NCBI GenBank assembly: GCA_009792885.1
Contig: WMCF01000032.1
Span: 6,738,589-6,802,588 of the forward strand
Origin: Eremophila alpestris peregrina
Taxonomy: Eukaryota > Chordata > Aves > Passeriformes > Alaudidae
Direction of reading: 5' to 3'
DNA: 64,000 nucleotides
The translations under genes were made by a program, and so were the position numbers. The notes beneath the pieces are model-generated. The model was not told where the DNA came from. It saw only the letters and a list, made by a program, of their open reading frames with translations, and searched no databases. Of the stretch, positions 13,030 to 24,453 are shown piece by piece. The stretch's first letter is position 1. Every line of letters starts with the position of its first letter.

Positions 13030-13440
13030 GAAGAAGTGAATCTTGCTGAGCGAAATATGACTCAGAAATCCAGGAAACAATCTGATTTCCCCTTCCAGAA
13101 ATGGCCTGGTCACTAAACCAAAATGACTTTAAGTCAAAGCTGCCAAAGAATTCCATTAAACGGGCTGAGCGGGGGAAAAGCAGCTGTGTGCAGCAAATAA
13201 CTGCATTAGCCACACGACAAAACAAATATAACAAAAGCCCCCAAACAAAATTACATTTTACAATTAGGAAATGAATAACTCTTTAGACAAAAGCAAGGCA
13301 ATGGAAGAAAAAAAGTTAGCATAGACTGACTCTTCTAATTGTCTTTCTTTTAGCTCCTCTGTTCACTGATCCATCGAGCAATGATAAAGGCATTAAATTT
13401 GGTGATTATGTTCGGTGTTTCTAATGACAGTGAGCTGCCT
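13030..13440. promoter_or_regulatory. Candidate conserved non-coding element
   Basis: AT-rich block with an AP-1 site ATGACTCAG at 13057-13065, CATTAAACGGG near 13155, CAATTAGGAAATGAATAAC near 13261 and GATAAAGGCATTAAATTTGG near 13383. Long A-rich runs are broken by intact motif-like words rather than drifting into simple repeats. Likely enhancer-type sequence; not tested by alignment. Confidence 0.42.
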
Positions 13441-13890
13441 GGGACTTGAATGGCAGTGCTCAGGTGTGTGCTGGAGGGAGCTGTGTCTCTGCACCACACT
13501 GCAGTGTGCAGTTGGCTGCACGGAGGGGGTGAACCGAGGTAAAGCATCTCAACCACCTCCATCCACTGCAGCTCTGGCAAGAGTCTTCCTCCCAAGGTAG
13601 GGCAGCAATCTGGAGTGCCAGCAGAGGGGGAAACTCCTGCTGCAGTTGATTCTGGGTGTGTGGTGGCCTTGAGGAGCTGGAAGCCCCTCGCTGTGGGAGC
13701 TCAGGGCCAGGCTCTGTCCCTGAGGTGCTGAGATCTCTTTTGGGCTGGGCTGTCTCATGCCCAGCAAAGACGCTCCAGCATCACAATCATGATTCCCCTT
13801 TTTACTTGTTCCCTTATCTGTAAGAACATGTTTCCCCACAGCACATCCCCAGCTCCCTGTTAGCTTGGGCTTGCTTCTGATTCTGATCAA
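13441..13890. other. Non-coding sequence, no gene seen
   Basis: GC-moderate, CpG-poor. No gene, repeat or motif cluster recognised. Confidence 0.55.
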
Positions 13891-14090
13891 GTTGGTGCTG
13901 ATGGCTTTGATTGAAGCAGGCGTGTGATCTGATTATCCATATGTCCACTGGGGCGCGTGTCACAGCTTGCCTAGCACATGGCAGTGCTTATAATATCATT
14001 AACAATGTCTGAATAACAACTGTTAGTTAGAGTCAGCCTTTATTATCACATGGGGCTTCACTGGGTTTCCTTTGATTATTATTTCTTTTT
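13891..14090. promoter_or_regulatory. Candidate conserved non-coding element
   Basis: Contains GATTATCCATATG with a CATATG E-box near 13934, a GGGGCGCGTGTCAC CpG cluster, TCATTAACAATG (homeodomain plus SOX word) near 13998 and a TCF-like CCTTTGATTATTA near 14069. These words within 200 bp suggest an enhancer core. Confidence 0.4.
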
Positions 14091-14210
14091 TTTCCATCTT
14101 GTTGTGAGTGCCTCCCAGTCCTGCAGTAATGAGGGGAAGTGGCCTGCAAAGGGATGCAGCAATGCCTTTCAAAGGTGCTCCTGATGGCCTCGGTGCAGGC
14201 AGGAGAGGGG
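14091..14210. other. Spacer, no gene seen
   Basis: Short ordinary sequence between the candidate element and the tandem repeat. Confidence 0.5.
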
Positions 14211-14247
14211 ATGTTTTGGGATGTTTTGGGATGTTTTGGGATGTTTT
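14211..14247 (+). repeat. 10-bp tandem repeat, 3.7 copies
   Basis: The unit ATGTTTTGGG is repeated perfectly three times from 14211 and partially once more to 14247. A short microsatellite-like array. Confidence 0.95.
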
Positions 14248-15779
14248 AAACAACTGCTCCTGTCCAGGGCATGCCTGAGTTACGTGACCCAGGTCCTTGG
14301 CATCTCCACTCCTTCCAGATGAGGTTAATAAAAGAGCAAGGTCTGGTGACCAAAAAGTGACTGGAACTCCTCCCTGATTGAATTTAAATCATTACCACCC
14401 TGCTGTTCTGCCAGAGAAAAGAACTTCTCTCTGCCTCTTTGTCATGTGCTCAAGTCCTGGCATGGGCTTTATGTCCAGTGCCAATATCTCTGCCTCTGAG
14501 GGAATGATGGGGGTGCTGCAGTCTGTGGGCACATCACATGCAGTATCAGAGCCAACACCAAACACCTCCTGAGTCCAGTGGTCACAACCATTGCTCTGCA
14601 CGGGGTTTTCCTTCACCTCTCTCCAAGTGCCTGAGCTCTCATTACCATCCTCAGGCCAGGAAAGGACACTCCCAGCCCTGGGAATGTCCAGAGCATCAGG
14701 GGAAAGGGAGCAAGGTTTGCCCTGCATCAATGACATGAGTTTTATGCCCCTTCCCTTTCAAGTGTGTGCTCTGTGATGTATTGACCCGCTGTGTTTTTAC
14801 AGTTGTGTTGTGGTTTGGAGGAAAACAGCTCTGCTCCTATGAGAGAGGCAGCTCTGAGCTGGGTCAGCCTGGGCAGGGGGAGCTCATAAAACTCTGCTGT
14901 GAGCCACGATAGGTGAAGGGGAGAAGGAAATTCTCCATGGTGCAGGAAGATTGTGGAGCTGGCTCCCATCACTGCCAGCTTGAACAGGCAAAAGTCACAA
15001 AGCAGAACATGGCCTGGTTTAAAGCCCCTTCTCTCTCTGCAGTGCTTCCCAAGGGCTGGGTTTGCCCCAATCCTGGAGGAGAGTCAGGACAGAGGCTGAC
15101 ATGAATATCCTCACTGAAACTCTGCCTGCATTGCCCCTACACTGGGAAACTCCTCTGATTCCTGAAAAGGCTATTTTCACATGTGGAGGAAGGGGATGTA
15201 TTCTCATCCTCATACATACTCCCTCCCCTGCAGTTGTCTGCTCAAAGACAGGAGCTGCCAGACATCAGGCATGGGTCACCCTGTGCACTTTGTTGTCCCC
15301 TTTCTCTCAGAAAACAGCCTCAACACCTGCAATTCCTGCTCCAGCTGCCCTGGCATAGAGCATTTCCCTTCCCAAACTGGCCTTGCTGGGTTCAGCTGGA
15401 GCCAGGACAGTGTGACACAGTCTGCCCAGCACCACTCTGTTCAGGAGCATCCTTGGCTTCCCACCTCCAGACTTATCCCAGGATGGAGAGACTGTCCCAC
15501 CCACAACCCTGAGAAGGTTTCAAGTGCTCTCCACCCAAATTTTCTGCCCTTCTCTTCCCATTGTGCTTCCCTCTTGTAGACCAATCTTCCCAAACTCTCC
15601 TTGCAACTACTTAATTTTGACACGGGCTTTTGAGGGAAAGGGCAGCAGTGGGAGTGAAGATGGAAATGTGAGACCAGAGGGTCTGGAGAGCTGGAGCCAC
15701 AGGCCCAGGGAACGTGCCCACACATAGATTTGTACCTGCATGCCCTGACTGCAGCCATCCAAGCCTCTGCAGCGAGCAG
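14248..15779. other. Non-coding sequence, no gene seen
   Basis: CpG-poor ordinary DNA. Frames up to 132 codons on both strands overlap and have no domain. Confidence 0.6.
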
Positions 15780-15925
15780 AATGCACTGTGTACTTAACTA
15801 ATGAATTAAACAACCATAATTAATTCTATTTATAAGATGCCTCTAGGTGTATTTACAACAAGAACAATAAAAACAATAACGCATTACATGATGCCAAGCA
15901 GCATTAGTTAATGCAAACGAGAACA
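15780..15925. promoter_or_regulatory. Candidate conserved non-coding element
   Basis: Very AT-rich core with TAATGAATTAAAC, CATAATTAATTC, two AACAATAA SOX-like words, CGCATTACATG and an octamer-like TTAATGCAAACG near 15910. The concentration of SOX, POU and homeodomain words in about 130 bp is typical of neural or early developmental enhancers, but that is inference. Confidence 0.42.
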
Positions 15926-16234
15926 CAGAGCAGCCAAAACCCCAGCACTGGCTGCCCTGTGCCTCCAGCCTGGCTAAGCAGCATTGCCTGGGCCCCTTCT
16001 CAGTTTTGTTTTGCTCCTCTCAGCTCTGATTTCAAGCACTAATTGGCTTTTCAGCAATGTCCTTACTATTTTTTTTTCTGCTGGAGAGGTCACTTAAATC
16101 AAATAACCTTCAGTTTAAAATGGGTCTTCCCATCTCGTCACTGGACCAATGTGTCCACCTCAAACAGCAGAGTTTTCCACCCATTACACCCAACCCCAAA
16201 AGCACCAGGAGAACCTACCAAAGTGGGGCTGGAG
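15926..16234. other. Non-coding sequence, no gene seen
   Basis: Ordinary DNA with a short T-run at 16070-16077. Confidence 0.5.
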
Positions 16235-16248
16235 CTGCCAGAGGGCAG
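16235..16248 (+). promoter_or_regulatory. CTCF-like motif
   Basis: CTGCCAGAGGGCAG matches 12 of 14 positions of the CTCF core CCASYAGRKGGCRS in plus orientation, including the whole AGRKGGCRS part. A single motif in 64 kb is weak evidence of occupancy. Confidence 0.35.
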
Positions 16249-17689
16249 CAGGGTTATACAGCCATGGCAGCAAACCCTGCACCACCCCCAGCCCCACAGC
16301 AGCATCCCAGTGCAGGGATTTGCCCTCAGCCAGAGCAGCCGGGGATGGAGATGCAGCAGGAGCACTGCAGGAGGAAGGCAGGGACAGCTGTCTCTTGGGA
16401 CAGACCTCACAGGCCATCAGGGTTTGCAGGAGGGATTTCCTCGTGCTCAGTTTTACCACCACATTCTCCTTCTGGTGGGAGTTTGGGCCAGTGGCTGTTG
16501 TTAGCTTGGCTTTGATCACCTGATGGCAAGGCTGGGGTGAAATATTCCTCCTGGCCCTGCACACCAACTCTCCAGGCAAGAGCACATGTCTGAACCTTCT
16601 GATGGCTGTTAGACTTGGTTAAACCAATACTCTTTTTATTATTTTTCTGGCAATAAACATATGGGCTGTAACTCTTCTTGTCAGCACTCCAAGAAGGATT
16701 TAACACTTTCCCCGTAGAGGACAGCTTACTGATTACCTGCTGCTCTGCTGGGATGTCTGCAGCCTGCCTTCCCTAACTCCAAACTCATTTACAAATCCAG
16801 CATGCCTGATTTCTGGGGGAGCTTTCAGCATTTTCCTTAGAGCAGGCACACAGAGGTCTGTGCTCCAGGAGAAGATGCACAGAGTCAGAGCCTGAGCTTG
16901 GAGGTTGCTCACTCCCCAATTATTTCAGCAGCTGGGGAAGGAAGTTGGGTGCAGCAGAGGGTCTGTCCCTTCTCAAGGGTCCCTGCAGGATCCTCTGTGG
17001 GATTTTGAGTGTGACCAGGGAGGGTTTCATTGCCAAAATCCACCTTCATGCAGCCTTGGGATGCCCCAGGCCGCTTACCTGGTGTTTTCCTCTCCTTCAG
17101 TTTCTGGGGCTGCCAGTTCCTGATCTGTTGAATGATGGGGATGGGCCATTAGTGACAAGAAACTCTGAAGACTTGTTCTACTTTCAGCTGTTGGGTGTGA
17201 TACCTGCCTGCAGTGGGGCTGCTGAGAGCAAATTTCCCCTCTGAGATGTGCACCATGGAGAGCTGAGCTCAGCTCTGCACTGGCTCTCACCTGGGCCCCG
17301 TGTTGTATGGGCTGAGCTGATACTCAAGACATTTTGAGGCTGCAATACGCCAAGACAAACCCATCTCTGTGTTCTGCTTCCCTCTGGTCACCAGCAGCAG
17401 CAGTGGGATGTTCTTCCCTGCAAGGAGACCATCCCCAAAGCTGTGAGCTCCCCACCACCCTCCTCTGCAACCCCTCTGCAAGGGGAAGCTGTGCAAAACT
17501 CCCATCCCTGCTTCCTTTGGCAGGGATTTCCTTGAGCCTTTCAGTTTTGATAGCTCCTCCTGGCACACGGCCAGCCAGTTCCATGCCCCTTTTTGCTCGT
17601 CAATCTTTTCACCAAAACATGGTGATATACACTGTGATACACACTGAGAAGCATCCCCACGGGCTCCCAAGACAGCAGACAAATTACCA
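16249..17689. other. Non-coding sequence, no gene seen
   Basis: CpG-poor ordinary DNA. An AT-richer patch at 16600-16700 contains TTTTTATTATTTTTCTGGCA. No gene or repeat family recognised. Confidence 0.55.
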
Positions 17690-17830
17690 GATTATTTGTG
17701 AATTTTAGCCACCCGATGGGAATTCAATGCTTCAACTGTAAACGTGAAATCAGCTACTTCCTACAACTTCAAAACAGGGAGCTGTTAACAAGTCAGGTAA
17801 ATTAAACAGCAGACTCTTTGCACTAACAGG
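17690..17830. promoter_or_regulatory. Weak candidate conserved block
   Basis: AT-balanced stretch retaining CpGs in CACCCGATGGG and AAACGTGAAATC, then GGTAAATTAAACAGC. It contrasts only mildly with its flanks. Confidence 0.25.
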
Positions 17831-18394
17831 CAGAGCTGTCAGGAGAAGACAGATGCCTGCAATCAGCATGGAGCTCAGCCCAGCTCCCCACCCCTGGCTG
17901 GAGGAAGAAAGCACTGACTTATTCTGGAGCAGCTGCCTGGGAAGTTCCTCCAGGAGCAGATCTGCCCCTCCTGCCTTTGCTGCCCTTCACTGGGATGCTC
18001 CTGCCCAAACCCAGACTGGGCCATGGTGGGCACCTCACTCCAGCATCCTGCTCCTTTGTGCTGTTGGCTCTTTAAAACCCTTCAAAACCAAGCATGAAAG
18101 AGCTGTGGGGGGAAAAAAAACCTCAGGAATTGTGCTGTGAGCACAAAATGGCTTTAAAACCTCACCTTGCCAGAGATCAGATAGAGGAGGAACGGTGCTC
18201 AAGCAGGGATCAAGCTGAAGGTATGGCTCAGCTGAACAAAGCCACTTTCCCTGCAAAAAGCCATCAAAACCAGGGTTACAGGGGCTCATCCTCTCCTGCT
18301 GCACAGGGATCTGCTAAGCCAGAGCCTAACTCTGAGTGCTCCCACACAGAGAAACCCTTGACAAGGGGGAAATGCAGCTACACTCAAATTTGTT
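17831..18394. other. Non-coding sequence, no gene seen
   Basis: Ordinary DNA; nothing recognised. Confidence 0.55.
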
Positions 18395-18640
18395 AGGTAA
18401 ATTTATTATGGATGATTTAAATACAGTACAGAACTTAGTGGGCTGCATGCACCCTTTGATGGGGCTCCACAGGGCTGTAATCAACCAGTGCTGACAATGG
18501 GAAATGCAGATTTATTAATTCTCATTTATATATATTGGCTTAAATACCTTAGAGTTAAATAAGCAGATTTTTTTTTTTAATTCCCCCTTCTTACTACATG
18601 GCAGATCAGGTTAAATTTCTTAAGAATTGTCACTGGCATG
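18395..18640. promoter_or_regulatory. Weak candidate conserved AT-rich block
   Basis: AT-rich sequence with AAATTTATTATGGATGATTTAAAT near 18400 and GATTTATTAATTCTCATTTATA near 18510, then a T-run at 18570-18579. Could equally be unconstrained AT-rich DNA. Confidence 0.25.
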
Positions 18641-18889
18641 GACCAATTTATGCAGCACTCTTTTGAAAAGTGAAAAGTACTCACAAAAATGTAGTATTTT
18701 GGGGGATGAAGCTAAAAGGCATCAGGGTGTGAGATTCCTTTTTTCCTTGTCTTACCTCTTGGAATAAAGTTGGTAAAGAGCCATCCTTGCACCTCCCTTG
18801 GAAGATTCTTTGATGGCTTGTTTAAAATATTTATGTGGGTACAGAAGGAATTACTCTCAGCTTTGTGTCTGCAAACAATTCCCACCCGT
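18641..18889. other. Non-coding sequence, no gene seen
   Basis: No gene, repeat or motif cluster recognised. Confidence 0.5.
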
Positions 18890-19080
18890 GTACTACAGGA
18901 GGCTTTCAAGGTTTGGGCCTTTTTTAAAGTAGTTAGGAATCCTTTGCATAAATGTCATCCTGATTTTATTGTTTTGACACTTCTGCAATGATAAATATTG
19001 TTACTGAAAGTCAGCAAAACAGATGGATGGCTGCCTTGGCGGATTTTGTCAAATCTCATGCTAATTAAGAGACTGTCAGG
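18890..19080. promoter_or_regulatory. Candidate conserved non-coding element
   Basis: Contains CCTTTGCATAAATG near 18941, resembling overlapping SOX and POU half-sites, TTTTATTGTTTTGACA with a SOX core, GATAAATATTG and ATGCTAATTAAG near 19059. The motif mix is enhancer-like. Confidence 0.38.
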
Positions 19081-19107
19081 GAAAAAAAGAAAAAAAAAGA
19101 AAAAAGA
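19081..19107 (+). repeat. A-rich low-complexity tract
   Basis: Runs of A interrupted by single G residues (GAAAAAAAGAAAAAAAAGAA type). No LINE or SINE body precedes it, so a retrotransposon tail is not supported. Confidence 0.8.
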
Positions 19108-20299
19108 ATTGGGATTGAGATACTGCATTCACTTGTCTGACTTGACACACAGGGAAAAGTGCTGCTGGGGCTTGAGAATTGTGTGCCTCGACAGGCTCTC
19201 ACCTCCTTGCCCTCCTGCTCTGCTCACAAGGTTTTTGGAGTAATGTTATCTTTCTCTGAGCTTTAAAAAGAATGGATGATCCCAAAAGGTATTGGGAACT
19301 CAGCGAGGAAGCAGGTAAAACACTCCATGTGCCCACCAGAGTGTACACCTACAGTGCCAGGACTTTTGCAGGGGATGAAAAAGCATCTGGGGATCCCTCC
19401 TTGTCTGAGAGAACAGGCACAGGAGAGATCCCAGCACTGGGTGGGGAGGGGAAAGGATGCAGCACCTGGTTGTCTTTAACTGAAACAGCCACAACATCAG
19501 TAAAAAAGTTACAGGCTGGCACAAAATTGATTGGTTCTAGGAGGTAAAGATTGAAAAACACCGGTGGACTCAAAGGGCTGGTGGGAATGAGCAGGACCTG
19601 CCCAGGGTTTTGTTTACAGTTCCAGGTTCCCACCATTAAGCAGAAGAGCTGACAGGGTTGTTTTCCTTCCAGCAGCTTGAACTCATCTGTTTGTCTTCAT
19701 CTCTATTTGCAAACAGCAGCCCAGGGCCAGCTTTGCTTTCACTTTATCCTTGGTGGCAGAGCGAGAGCTGCAGAAACTGGAGCTGCAGCCCATCCTCAGC
19801 ATGAGGGATGGGAAACAGCTGAGTGGGGAGAGCCCCGATTCCCTGAGGAGCCCAGGTTAAACAAGCCTAGTGTGGGACCCACAGCCATTCCCAAACCTCC
19901 CTGACAGCTTGGGAAAAAGGCTGAAACACGGCCAAAAATGTCCCATCGCTGTGGGCTCCACACTTTGCCTTCTTCCTGTGGAGGGGCAGAAGGATCCTGA
20001 TCACATCCTTGAGGATCCTGATTATCCTGATGATGTGGTAATCCTATCACTGCTTGCTTAACAGCATCACCCAAACACCCCCAAAATGGGCACCAAGGAA
20101 AGAAAGCCCAACCATTTGCCCCTTTATTTGTCTGTAAGCATCTTTCTGCCCTCCCAATCTCCAAAGTGGCTTTGTAATCTTGGCCCGATCTTCCTTGGCT
20201 TTCATACTGATGCTGTTGTTGTATTTTAGGCTTCCTTTTTATTTAAAAAATCTCAATGATATTTTGCACCTTTTTTTTTTTATTTCCCAGGTTGCTAAT
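19108..20299. other. Non-coding sequence, no gene seen
   Basis: Ordinary DNA. A local GATCCTGAT-type repetition is visible near 19995-20035 and a T-run at 20271-20281. Confidence 0.55.
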
Positions 20300-20560
20300 A
20301 TTCCTTTCAATGGACCTTGATTAATGGCTGAAAGCTCAGGAATATTCCTGGTATTCACTTAGCCAGAGCAATTACACTGCAAAAAGCAGCATGAGAACCC
20401 TGGGCTGACATGCAAATGGCCATGTTACACAATTAGCTGATGCACAATTAATTGGAATAATGACAAATATAGTCAAATAAGGCTGGATTTAGGCTGTGTA
20501 AATCTGAGGCATACCTTGGGGTTATACAATTAAGAGATGTAAGGAGACAACAGCAGAATC
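20300..20560. promoter_or_regulatory. Candidate enhancer with octamer and paired homeodomain sites
   Basis: A perfect POU octamer ATGCAAAT lies at 20410-20417, followed within 40 bp by ACAATTAGCTGATG (AATTA at 20431-20435) and CAATTAATTGG (palindromic AATTAATT at 20446-20453). Upstream are CCTTGATTAATGG and GCAATTACACTG. The density of intact developmental factor words is among the highest in the window. Confidence 0.48.
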
Positions 20561-21384
20561 CTTCAAGGACAAAAAGCCTATTCCTGAGAAAAATTATTTT
20601 CTCTTGAGATCCAACCTGGGAAAAAACTGGCAAAACAAAAGGAAAGTGACCTGAATGTGACAAACACTAGACAGACACATGTCCCTTACCTTTGTGGGCT
20701 TGCACTGAGAATTACCAGCACCAGTCAGGGCACCTCACCCTGCTTTCCAACCAGCAGGACCCTGCACAGGGCTCCTCCACCCCATTCTCAAAGGTTTGCA
20801 AAAGGCCAATCACCCCCAAACCTGCCCAAGCCTCACAAGACACCTTTGCTTCTGCTTCTCATCATTTTTTATAACCCAAGAACCACCCAACTTTCTTGGA
20901 AGAAGAAGGAAAAAAACCAAAATTGCACTAACATCTTGCACAGCATTGCCACAACGGCCTCCACTACGACCCACTAAAAAGGAGGATAAACTTTGAATGT
21001 TCATCTGTCAGTTTTATTTCCCTCCCATCTGTTTCTCACTGGTTTGCAAGCCCAGAAGAGGGGAGAGAAGGTGGGATGCAAGCACATTTTTTTTTCCTGC
21101 AGCTGCTTCAGAGCTTGTTTTCCTGTTGTCCAGGCTGACAGTGGTCTGTGATCCACACAATGACCAAACCTGCACAGCCCCATGGTAACACAATAATTAC
21201 CCAGCAGGCAGGGAGCACTGAGGGCTTCCTGCAGCCCAAGAAACAGGACAGGCTCATCACTGGAATGTGCAGAGGACAATCATGCCTCAGGGTCCTTGCA
21301 ACCTTCATTTTATTTTATTGCTACTTTATTTTCCTGTCCTTTAGAAAACTGCTACATTAACCCCCAGATCTTGGATATTGAGGC
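20561..21384. other. Non-coding sequence, no gene seen
   Basis: Ordinary DNA; nothing recognised. A-rich and T-rich short runs only. Confidence 0.55.
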
Positions 21385-21560
21385 TGGACGGTGTTAAAAG
21401 TTTAATTACTCTTAGTGCTAATTATGATGCTTGCAGAGAGCTCTTGCCATCCAGGCCTGGCAAGCTTTGATTCCCTGCATGGATTTAATGCTGGGATGTG
21501 TTTTGGGGGTAGTTTTATGTCCTCTAATGATAGAAATCCCTCATGGATTTTGGGTGTAGA
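21385..21560. promoter_or_regulatory. Candidate conserved non-coding element
   Basis: Has AAAAGTTTAATTACTC and GTGCTAATTATGATGC in the first 45 bp, two clear homeodomain-type sites, then GCATGGATTTAATGC near 21478. Regulatory role inferred. Confidence 0.33.
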
Positions 21561-21949
21561 GACAGGTCTGAGAGCATCCCAGGATGATCCCAAGCAAGGA
21601 CTTTCAAATGTGCAAGTAAGGCAAGATATCCTGGAGGGAGGTGTCCTGGTCCAGTCTGCACCTGTATTCCTATTCCCTGTGCCTTGGTCTGTGGATCTGA
21701 AAACTTCAGTTTCCTTCCTGGTCTCTTTTATTCCTGCTGTTCTTGCTCATCTCCCCAAGCACTTCTATTCTCTGAGTCTGAATTCTCAGGATGGGCCTGC
21801 AGAATGGTCCCCAAGCTGAAGCAGATTCTTTTAAGAATTGACTTGATTTACAGAGAACTTCCCTGCATGTTTCACCAGCTTGTGATATTCTGTACATTTT
21901 CAAGGCTTTAGATATCCACTTCTTCTCCTGTCTTGATCCTTACTGCCTT
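21561..21949. other. Non-coding sequence, no gene seen
   Basis: Nothing recognised. A 134-codon plus-strand frame runs 21415-21819 but has no domain. Confidence 0.5.
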
Positions 21950-22315
21950 TCTCCATTGGTTGAAGAGGGAATTAATCAAACTCTATAAAATATTCTCCAT
22001 GCTCATGTCTCTTACTGGGGTTCTATTGAGAAATAATTGATGCTTTAGGACTTAAATCAATGTTTCTTGAGCCAATACCCTTCACATGATTTCAGTGGGG
22101 TTTGGATCAGCTCTTTAGCTGATACACATTATTACAGCAAGTGTTCTTTATCTAGAGAAGATATTTAGCCCTGAAAAACGATCAGGAACACTTTAAGCAG
22201 CCAAAGACAAATTCAGCCTGATCACACATACAATAATGATTGATGGTAATGGAAAAAAACAAATGCCATAATGATGATTTACTCGCCTGTCAAAAAAAAT
22301 TAGTCATCCTAGAAC
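21950..22315. promoter_or_regulatory. Candidate enhancer with PBX/HOX-like site
   Basis: AT-rich block containing TGATTGATGG at 22237-22246, a good PBX-HOX composite, next to GGTAATGG, then CATAATGATGATTTACTCG and a MEIS-like CCTGTCAAAA near 22287. CACATTATTACAG and TTTATCTAGAG lie upstream. This looks like a constrained developmental element. Confidence 0.45.
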
Positions 22316-22327
22316 TATGCCAGGCTC

Positions 22328-22373
22328 ATGTGTGTGTGTGTGGGGATGTGTGCACAAACACACACGTGTGTGC
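22328..22373 (+). repeat. (TG)n/(CA)n self-complementary microsatellite
   Basis: A (TG)7 run at about 22329-22342 is followed by GGGGATGTGTGCAC and then (CA)/(TG) units ACACACACGTGTGTG. Alternating purine-pyrimidine DNA of this kind can form Z-DNA, and the TG and CA parts can pair as a hairpin. Confidence 0.85.
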
Positions 22374-22959
22374 AGGTACACAGGCCAGGCTGCATCTGTG
22401 ACAGCAGCATGTGCACATGCTCTGGGGCTGGGCAAAACAGTGACAAAAGGGTCTTTTGCACAGTCAAAATATAATTCACAAGGGTGGCAGCAGAGCTTTG
22501 CTGAGGGATGAGAGGAGGAAGCATCTAATTACCAAGGTGTGCCATGTGAGCTGTGGCTGGTACATAGGAAAACACAGAGAACACGTGTGCTGAGGCCTCA
22601 TTCCACACTGCAGGCCAAACCCATCTGTTTTTAAGCAATATTTCATCCTAGGGTGGTGTGGAATGGAGGTGATTTTTGCAGGGCCCCAGTGTCATGTATA
22701 CACTGTCACATATTTGAAATAGATGTATTTCATCAGGTATTTATTTTGCCAGCTGGGCAATGGGGGCTGCTGCTACCAGACATTTGGGTTCCTTGCTGCT
22801 GATCAGGGAGGAGGGCTCTTTGTGGGGTTTCATTTGTTGGGTTTTTTCCCCCCTCCTCCAGCACAATTTCAAGTAGTTTGAGGTTATTAATACTGGCCGT
22901 GAACCTCCCCTCACACCTGAAACCAGCACAAGAGTGGGCAAGACCATCCCAAGATCTCT
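22374..22959. other. Non-coding sequence, no gene seen
   Basis: Ordinary DNA; nothing recognised. Confidence 0.5.
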
Positions 22960-23360
22960 GTTTCTTTACATAAATCAAATTCTTTTACAATCCTTCAACA
23001 TAACACATTAAAATATGCCTGTCTGGCCTGCTCTCTCCCAGCAGCTCTCCTGGATTGCCTGCCAGAGGAGTGGAGACCCCTGGGAATTGTTTAGCAGCGA
23101 TTCACTGGGTCAGTGTATTAGAACAGACTCAAGTCTATCAGCCAGATGGTGACTTCAGAAAAAAATTGACACACCATTTCAAACTGATTTCACGCAAACC
23201 CTCCTGAGGGGAGCCAGTGGGAATCCAGCAATCAGATCTGTTGTGAATAAATATTACAAAATTGTCAATTACAAAAGGGATGTTTAAAATGTTTGACTGA
23301 TTTAGAATCTGTTCATTCCTCGCCTTATACTTTGATGATGGATCTTTCAATATCGCTGAC
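22960..23360. promoter_or_regulatory. Candidate conserved non-coding element
   Basis: The most element-like part is 23080-23360. It keeps CpGs in AGCAGCGATTCAC, TTTCACGCAAACC, TTCCTCGCCTTATAC and AATATCGCTGACTG, within AT-rich sequence carrying TAAATATTAC and GTCAATTACAAAAGGG. The CpGs are retained though the GC content is low. Confidence 0.45.
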
Positions 23361-24050
23361 TGATTGCCTCCTTTGGTCAGAGAAATCTCAGATTTTAATT
23401 TTTTTTTTATTGGAAGAAGTTACTGTGCTGCCTTTCCAGGCTTTTATGGTAAGCAGGCATCTGAGATAAAAGCTAAGCCAGGTACAATTTGGAGCATGAT
23501 GTCTTCTACAGATAGTGGCTTAAAAATGAGCATTGGACTTAACAAGGCAATCAGGTCTGAATGCTTTCAAAGCTACACAGGACCAAGATGTCTCACAAGT
23601 AAATTTAATCAGTGTAAATGCAAATGTCTGCCTGTGCAGGCAGGAGAAGTTGGGATATTCTTCCAAGCACCAGTTATGCATGCTCATCAAGTCATGTACT
23701 CAGCTGAAAATGTTATTTGCCTTGTGTTGAGACTCACGGTGGAGGCAATTTCTGTGCTTCTGCTCCCCATGTGACTGCTCTCGATCCATCACTTTCTCTG
23801 GCCTCGTTTCTTTGTCTCAAACTGCACATCCACACAGGCAGGGCTGGCTGAGCCTTCCCCAGCCTTGGCCACCCTCTCCCTCCATCAGACCAGAGCACTC
23901 CTGAGTCCATTCCACAGCAGTTCAGCTGCCCCAGGACAGATACTCCTGTTTCCAAGGGATCTTTGATTTTTTTACCAGCACAACTGGACCACTCTCTGCT
24001 TCCCTCTGATGGAGACCTGGTCCCTGATGTGGTCAGTGTTCATTCATTTT
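23361..24050. other. Non-coding sequence with one octamer motif
   Basis: Mostly ordinary. A perfect octamer ATGCAAAT sits at 23618-23625 inside a mildly AT-rich stretch (23430-23640) that could be a small element. No gene seen. Confidence 0.45.
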
Positions 24051-24453
24051 TTTTCTGTATCTCTGGGATGTTTTAATTTATTGTCCCAGGGTGGTATCAC
24101 CAGTTGTCTCTCTCTCCTTAGATCTTCATGTAGTAAAAATAAAGCTCACCTCTGAGTGAAACTCTTATTCCCACAGGTCTTTTAGCTGCTCTGTGCAGGT
24201 CAATCTTACCAGTCCTTCACTCCCACCAGATGGAGATATGATCACTAGAAAGGGTAATGTGGCATAAATCTAAGTTATTCCACAAACAGGATTTCAAAAG
24301 GTTTCTAAGGATGAAAATGAAATTTATAAAGCTTCATTAGTACAGTATTATCTAATTGTATCCAGATTGTAGTAAATTTATAGATTTATAGGAATTAATA
24401 TACCATGTTTTCATCCTGGATTTGTCTCAATTTCTGAGCCCTTTCTAGTAGTC
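24051..24453. other. AT-rich non-coding sequence with CTCF-like word
   Basis: CCACCAGATGGAG at 24223-24235 matches the first eleven positions of the CTCF core in plus orientation but has A where the invariant C is expected. From 24260 the sequence is AT-rich with several TTATAGATTTATAGG-type words and may be weakly constrained. No gene seen. Confidence 0.35.
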
